The position numbers were made by a program, and so were the translations under genes. Source: Toxonevra muliebris (Eukaryota > Arthropoda > Insecta > Diptera > Pallopteridae). From it: a stretch of 64,000 bases of DNA. The notes below the pieces were generated by a model that was not told the DNA's origin, searched no databases, and worked only from the letters and a program-made list of their open reading frames with translations. Location of the stretch: contig OY829326.1 in assembly GCA_963691655.1 (NCBI GenBank), positions 113,371,388 to 113,435,387 of the forward strand, read 5' to 3'. Shown here piece after piece: positions 57,870 to 64,000 of the stretch (the first letter of the stretch is position 1; the number at the start of each line of letters is the position of its first letter).

Positions 57870-58420
57870 TTCGCCACGCCTACTTGATATCAAGAACTCA
57901 CACTCCCCTAAAACCTCGATATTGATAAATAATACTTAGATACAAAATCTTAGTACCGTACTACAAATGTTACCTAAGATATCTCATAATGAATTTTGAG
58001 GTCATATGGGAGGTGCCACACCCCTTTCCAAACCATTTGAGTGGTTTTGGAAAGGGGAAAGCTTCTGTAATATGGCATTGTCAAACAACGCAGTTGTGTG
58101 AAATTTCAGTACTACCATATATTGTGTATGCTTCTAGAGATATGCATACTCAAATAAGCATTTGATTTATATGGGAGATACCACGCCCACTTTTCCAAGC
58201 CCACCCTAATTTTTCCCACATAATTGCGCCAACAAATATTACTTTCGTACCAAATCTAAGTACCGTACTACAAACAGTTCCTGAAATGAAAATGCAGGTT
58301 TATATGGCAAGTACCACGCCCACTTGTCCAATCCTCGGTATGAATGTTGACGTTTGCTTCAGGCCTTAAAGCAAATGCGTGTAACTTTCAGCTCAATCGG
58401 ATGGTTAGTTTTTGAGTTTA
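57870..58420. repeat. Degenerate tandem repeat (accacgcccactt motif)
   Basis: Units contain atatgggaggtgccacaccc (58004), atatgggagataccacgccc (58174) and atatggcaagtaccacgccc (58303). The associated block ctaagtaccgtactacaaa occurs before the first and last (57947 and 58256). Spacing is 130-170 bp. I recognise this motif as a common repeat in higher flies. Its origin is not known to me. Confidence 0.7.
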
Positions 58421-58714
58421 TCGCTCTGAAACGAACAGCTTATTTTTGTATGTAAAGATGCGGTGTTTTTGTTGTTGCAATTTTTGTATTGTTCAATGTG
58501 CTCGAGTATTTTATGCACCAATGGTTTGAAGCAAAACAGATTCAAGTGGCATTTTAAACAATTTAAAATTATGTAATGCCAAATATTCAAGTTAATTTTA
58601 TAGTTCATGATCCTTGTAACTGATATTTTATTTCAGTAAAACAAATTTTCTCAGTTTTCCAACTTGGATTACTCTTGCATTCAGATCTTTTTCTTTACAC
58701 AGTCTATAATTATA

Positions 58715-59662
58715 CTGGTTTACAAATTTCAAGTATTGAAAAGTACCAGGAACAAAATATATTTGGGTGGATAAATTGAGACCTCCTGAACACATAAAAA
58801 AATTTTTGTTTTTTTCTATGGTAAGAATATTTGCCGAACAATAATATCGTGTTTTTCGGGGTATGGTTTCACTCAAATCCATGTGGAGTCCAAATAAAGA
58901 GCTCGATTCAGATGATTAGAAAACTAATTGAATACCCTTTTCATCGATATACTGTTTGTTTTGATCGAATAACAAATGGCTGAGTTATGATTCCTCAAAG
59001 TTCAAAAATTGCCATTTTTCAAGATTTTTTTTCAAATTTTCAATTTTAAATTCAATTTATTTTTAATTAGAAGTCAAAATCAGGAGCATTTATTTTTTTT
59101 AATGTATAGTGTATTTAATTACAAACATTTTGAGTCTAAGTTGATCAAGATTGGATGAAAAATAATAATTTTTTTTTAAATTTTTTTGTGAAACAACAAA
59201 ATTTTAAATTTCACTGCTTACATACTAAATTTGCTGTTAATCACTTTTTTTTTATTTTTCATCCAATCTTGATCAACTTGGGCTTAAAATGTTTGTAATT
59301 GAATAGACTATGTATTAAAAGAGAGAAATATGCCTGATTTTGACATTTAATTATAAATAAATTGAATTTAAAACTGAAAATTTGAAAAAAATCTTGAAAA
59401 AATGGCAATTTTTGAATTTTGAGGAACAATAACTTTTATTACAATTACTTTTTTAACAATTTGCAGTTCATTTCGATCCAGTTCTTCATTTGGACTCCAC
59501 AAGGATTTGAGTGTGACCATACCCCGAAAGCACAAAATTATTGTTCGGCAAAAATTCTTCCCATAGAAAAAAAAAAAAAAAATTTTTTTTTGTGCTCAGG
59601 AGGTCCCAATTTATCCACCCAAATATGTTCTTGTTCTTGGTACTTTTTGGCTGTAAACTAGT
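58715..59662. repeat. ~0.95-kb near-palindrome (foldback element)
   Basis: The arms run inward from about 58715 and 59662 to a centre near 59170-59240, so each is about 440 bp. Matching blocks include agtaccaggaacaaaata with ttcttgttcttggtact, gtggagtccaaat with atttggactccac, and aaaattgccatttttcaag with cttgaaaaaatggcaattt. The identity is roughly 80-85 percent by eye. Both arms read outward as a similar peptide (YYCSANILTIEKNKNFF and NYCSAKILPIEKKKKNFF), expected from the inverted arrangement. Confidence 0.85.
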
Positions 59663-61535
59663 GTTATGAATATCATTTTACCACATCCAGTTTATCCACA
59701 ACCAGTTTCCATTTTCATCAATTTCATCGATACCCAATTTCCCTAATGGGAATTATCAGTTACTCAGGAGAGTAAAAGTTTTCAATTAAATTTCAAAATA
59801 TAAAGAACTTTCAATTGTTTTCAAAAGTTCCAAAGACTTATGTATCTTTTGCATACATATTATTGTCAACATTTTCAACGCTAAACAATATTCATTGAAT
59901 TAAGTATCATGATCAAAATGGCAGTAAATAAGCGAAGAGTTTAAACTTTATGGTATCAAGTTGAAAACGAAAAGTTTGAAGAAATATTTTAACGCCAATA
60001 TAGAAAATTTAATATGCGCAAAACTTTTTCACTTATAATCCATGCATAAAAACACACAACAAAAAAATGTCATCTGAAAGAATTTGTGAAAAATTTATTG
60101 AATATTTTTTCTATAGCGATTTACGTGTTTATAACTTTTTATAAAACAATTTTGAAATATGCATTTGATAAAAGTATCTATGCATATGTATGAATGAATG
60201 AATGAATTCATTGTTGAATGGGTATCATAAATAATGCAGTGCAAAAACAAATAATAATGTAAATAAGTGTAAAAATATTTTTTTTTTTTGTTATTTGTGT
60301 GTGGGTGTGTGTGCGTGAACACAATTTTTATTATAAACTTCATGTTGTTTTTGCAAATTTTATTTTATGTTGGTTTGTTACATTTGTATTTGTACTGGAT
60401 TTTGATATTGAAAAAATTTTTCAAAAAAAAAATGAATATTTTTTATATTCATATATGTACATATATTTTTACATTCATACCAAAAAAAAAATTAAGAAAA
60501 AACTAGTGAGATGAATGAGCGGATAGACAGTGAGGCGGATAGTTGAACGAACGTAAACAGTTGGCAGGAGAACTATGTGTGCATGTATGTCCAAGGGGAA
60601 AAAAGGATGAAGGGTGCAAACGTATTAAAAGCGGTATCAGCATCTGCAACAATAACAACTGCAACAACAGCAGCCTTAGAATGTCATCATCATCACCATG
60701 CCAATACAGCTGCTCATATATACATACTCTACACACACACGCAACTCCCATGAACACATACTCGCACATGTATATGCATAAATCATGCATAAAACCTCGA
60801 AATGCATTCTGATCGCAATACAATGATAAAAATGTAATGGAATGAAATGTGCATTGTGCATTTCCTATATATAAAATTTTGCACACAAACATACCACATC
60901 ACTCCCCTCATCTCCCTCGGCACGATTGCTATTGGTAGGTATTGAATATTTCATCCCCCTGGAGTGTGTTGAATGTTTTGCGCATATTTCTTTATAGATA
61001 TGAATATGTATGTTTACCTAGTATAATATATTCTATTACTTTCAGTTTGCACGCATGGTTATCCAATTCTTTTATTATTTTTGATATTAGTGTGTGCACA
61101 CTGTTGCAAAAAAAAAAAAAAAAAATATTGAAAGTATAAATTCTATATAATCTGCTGAATCAAATATTATATATCACTAGGGAATATCTATTGCTTCACT
61201 GAATCTGTTGAATTGACTTGTAGAGTATGAAACGCAATCACCAATTGTTAGAAGTATAAAAAGGAAACTTCAACTAATAAATATTTAGAAATGTCGGCTT
61301 CTTATCAGAACTCCTCTGACTCCATATAATTAAATATTATTTTACTAGGATGTATGTAAATTGTAAGCATAAAAGTTTTAACTCTAGCACAGAAAATGCT
61401 GTAAAAGACATTAGCAAATGTCAGGGGAAAGCAACTATATCCTCAAACCCTTCCCCTTTAGCAATTAATGTTTCAACATTACTATTTTAGAAAATCTTCG
61501 TGATATCAGCTTACTTTCCGAAAGTAAGCATGTAC
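59663..61535. other. AT-rich non-coding DNA
   Basis: No gene is seen. GTGTGT-type sequence lies at 60296-60318, and short (CA)n and (CAA)n runs around 60655-60745. The opposite-strand frames at 60503-60892 and 60543-60812 overlap simple sequence and are not accepted. Confidence 0.5.
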
Positions 61536-62394
61536 CAGAGCTGTAAAAGAATGCAATCAATTTAATTGCAATACCTTGAAGTCACCTTTAATAACCGACA
61601 ATTCATGATTGCAGTTACTGAATAACATATTTGACTCCAGAATAAAAAATGCAGTTGGAAGTCTTTTTTTAGAGTAGCCGATTGGTTATTCATTTAAAAA
61701 AGTCTTTGTTAGAGTCAAGGGAATGCAATCTTTTTCTGAAATCATGAGACTGCAAATCTTATGACTCCAAAATCTTGACTGCTTTGAAGTCACTTGAAGT
61801 CACTTGGAGTCACATAAATACCCTTGAACTCATAATTCCAATATTTTTCTCTTATTTAAAATGATTTAAAAACCAATTTTACATATTCTTCATGTACATT
61901 TTTTGCTTTTTTGTAGTCCCTTCCAAAAGTGGTGAAAAACTACATACGACCATCGATTTTAAAATTAACTTCACATTGTATTTAATTTCAATTGACTCCA
62001 AATGACTCCACGTTACTTCAAATCCCCAATTGACTCCATTTGGCTTCAAATTCCCAATTGACTCCAAATGACTTCAACTGACTCCAATTGACTGCAAATT
62101 GCAATCGACTCCAAATGACTGCGTTTGAGTTCAAGGGTATTTAAGTGACTCCAAGTGACTTCAAAGCAGTCATGATTTTGGAGTCATTGCAGTCTCATGA
62201 TTTCAAAAAAAGATTGCATTCCCTTGACTCTAACAAAGACTTTTCTAAATGAATAACCAATCGGCGAATCCAAAAAATACGTCCAACTGCAGTTTTTATT
62301 CTGGAGTCAAATATGTTATTTAGTTACTGCAATCAAAAATTATTATTCATTTGTGACTTATATCTTCAATTGATTGCATTCTTTTACAGCTCTG
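61536..62394. mobile_element. hAT-type MITE with ~300-bp inverted arms
   Basis: Terminal cagagctgtaaaagaatg is perfectly inverted at both ends. The flanking 8-mers GCATGTAC (61528-61535) and GTATGCAC (62395-62402) agree at 6 of 8. The inverted arms extend about 300 bp inward (ggaatgcaatc, aatcatgagactgcaa). Near the centre, 61990-62110, variants of aattgactccaaatgact are tandemly repeated six to seven times. No transposase is encoded. Confidence 0.88.
61990..62120 (+). repeat. Tandem attgactccaaatgact repeats
   Basis: Six or more diverged 18-27-bp units inside the MITE. Such short repeats near hAT ends usually serve as transposase-binding sites. That role here is inference. Confidence 0.75.
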
Positions 62395-62997
62395 GTATGC
62401 ACATTTATTGAATTCTTATTAAATCGTTACAGTGATATAGCAAATGCATTGCACTTTTTCTTTGTCTTTCGTAGTGCACCTACAGGTTTTATCCTAACTA
62501 TCTCGCGATCTTCAGATACTTCCCAACCCTGCATGCTGGGATTAGAAAAGCCATACCAGCTGCTGCGACTTAACTGTTGTGAGAAAGTCCTTAGGACATA
62601 GTGTAAAATAAGCTAGAACTAAGCAGAAATCGCGAATCAAAATTCTATTTTGTGCTTTCGTGAATCAAGAATTTCTTAAATCAACCTTGATTTTTCGTGG
62701 GGAATAACAAATTAATGTAAATTTTTTGAAATCTGCAGCTTCATGCGCGATACCAAACGGGGATCTCCATAACCAAACCATGTGACGTTTAGTTTGGTTC
62801 AGTTCATGAAGAAATAAGAAGTTAGACGACTATTACAAAAACCAAAAATAAGTATGCCGTCAATGTGCAGAGTTGTATTTTACTGTACTAAGTATTTTAG
62901 TGATAATATTTCTCGTAACTTATTGTACAGATTTAATATATGGAAAACTGTATAATTACTTTTTTTTTTAAATTTATATTATTGATATTAAATACTT
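62395..62997. other. Non-coding DNA
   Basis: No gene or element is recognised. Confidence 0.5.
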
Positions 62998-63150
62998 TCC
63001 GGTTTCCACGTCGACTCCGTGGACAAAAGAAAGAAGAAACTTGCTGGTATGCCCAAATCTCTATTCAACTCCTTCCGTCTTTCTTCTATTGCCGACAAAG
63101 TTCAGTTGATTTGGCGTAAGAAATATTTCTGTGTGTAAATGGGAACTTAA
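62998..63150 (+). repeat. Diverged copy of the 26.4-kb MITE
   Basis: gaaacttgctggtatgccc (63037) through ctttcttctattgccgac parallels the 81-bp unit at 26739-26819. gtgtgtaaatgggaac at 63131 parallels the right end gtgtggaaaaagggac. The preceding ccggtttccac parallels 26452. Only one internal unit is present. Confidence 0.65.
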
Positions 63151-64000
63151 AAAAAATATTTTACAGGAAAACCACTTAAAATTTATAATGAAAATTTTAA
63201 CAATTTTTTTTTAGCTACGATTTTAGTTTTTGATTTTTTTTTTTGTTTTTTTTTTTTATTATTGTAGTCTTCTATTTAAATGTTTTATTTTAAAAAAACA
63301 TTTTATATTATCAAATTGATTTTCATTTCGTTTCATTTTTGTCTACATCTACTATATCTAATTTTGCCCATAAAATTTCCGTAAGTTATGGAATGCTTGA
63401 TATGTCTTTACCAAATTTTTTCCTAATATTTTAGTTTTTCCAAAAAAAATTTCTTTTGGTACCACATATGACTTTAGAAAAACGAAAAGGACATCTAGTG
63501 GTAGATTTGTAGATTTGAAGTCGTTCAGCTTTTAGTAATTAAAGTCTGTAGAATATTATTTGTCAAATTGTATGTAATGTAAAATGTTTAGCTTTTGAAA
63601 TATTTCATATTTTGGGTATTAAAATCTTCATCTTAAGCAGGCCCTGCAATTTATTGGTTTGGAGAAATCGATTTTTAAAAAAGTGTGCTATTTGAAAGTA
63701 TTATATTTCGAAAGTATTTTGTAAAAATTTCAGAGAACGCAGAATATTTTCGTAGATACAGACGATTATAGCGCCAAGTATCAGCCATGCCAAAACAGTC
63801 GCTCAGCGCTTCGACTTCCCTTTCGGCCATTCAGAAAGGTTTAGCTATGCCTTCGACCAGCACCTCCTGATTAATAACTCTTTATTATTGCTGACTAATC
63901 TGTAAACTTACAAATTATGGTCAACTATCATAAAGAAGATGAAGTATATTTTATATCTTAAAAACCGATAGTCAAAACTTTGAACCCATTTTTCTCAAAA
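63151..64000. other. AT-rich non-coding DNA
   Basis: No gene or element is recognised. A less AT-rich patch at 63775-63870 has no readable domain. Confidence 0.5.

Overview
The window looks like non-coding chromosomal DNA from a fly (Diptera, probably Brachycera). It is very AT-rich, with (TATG)n, (AC)n and long A/T homopolymer tracts. It carries four mariner elements related to the mauritiana group or close to it, a further DD34D mariner, a Tc1-like DD37E element, several hAT-type elements, relics of I-, Jockey- and other LINE-type retrotransposons, and a tRNA-derived SINE. The SINE body resembles repeats I associate with tephritid fruit flies, but that placement is from memory and uncertain. 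No intact host protein gene is visible. One 68-bp segment (12811-12878) with good splice signals is the only candidate host exon. The window may therefore be a large intron or an intergenic transposon-rich interval.

Layout. 1-9.1 kb: a TTAA-flanked foldback MITE, a decayed mariner-superfamily transposase, a LINE 3' end, a hAT MITE with a perfect 8-bp target duplication, and a dimeric SINE with a 13-bp duplication. 9.1-10.3 kb: decayed gag-protease of an LTR retrotransposon. 13.5-19.2 kb: mariner copy A, a hairpin element, a snap-back transposon carrying a conserved transposon-linked protein, and a DD37E Tc1-like element. 21.5-28.1 kb: a LINE reverse-transcriptase relic, a second mariner lineage, a TAA-flanked MITE with an 81-bp internal duplication, and an internally deleted mariner. 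29.6-33.6 kb: two composite nests, one terminal-repeat element around a Jockey-like reverse transcriptase, and one 2.3-kb hAT element invaded by a LINE and by a smaller hAT MITE. 36-40 kb: a palindromic foldback and three LINE pieces. 43-47.4 kb: a nest with a 911-bp hAT element inside an older element, then a mariner-superfamily relic. 48.9-55 kb: a decayed satellite-like block, mariner copies B and C, and half of a hAT MITE. 55.7-62.4 kb: four non-coding repeat families, including a 0.95-kb near-palindrome whose two arms read as similar peptides.

How the parts relate. Every recognisable coding sequence belongs to a mobile element and is broken. The most informative relationships are between copies. 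The SINE, the LINE remnant at 4.4 kb and a fragment at 37.7 kb share the same 3' tail, as expected if the LINE machinery moved the SINE. Mariner copies A, B and C share inactivating lesions in conflicting combinations, pointing to gene conversion or template switching, and to mobilisation in trans after inactivation. I found no undescribed multi-gene system; the novelty, if any, lies in these element families and their exchange history.
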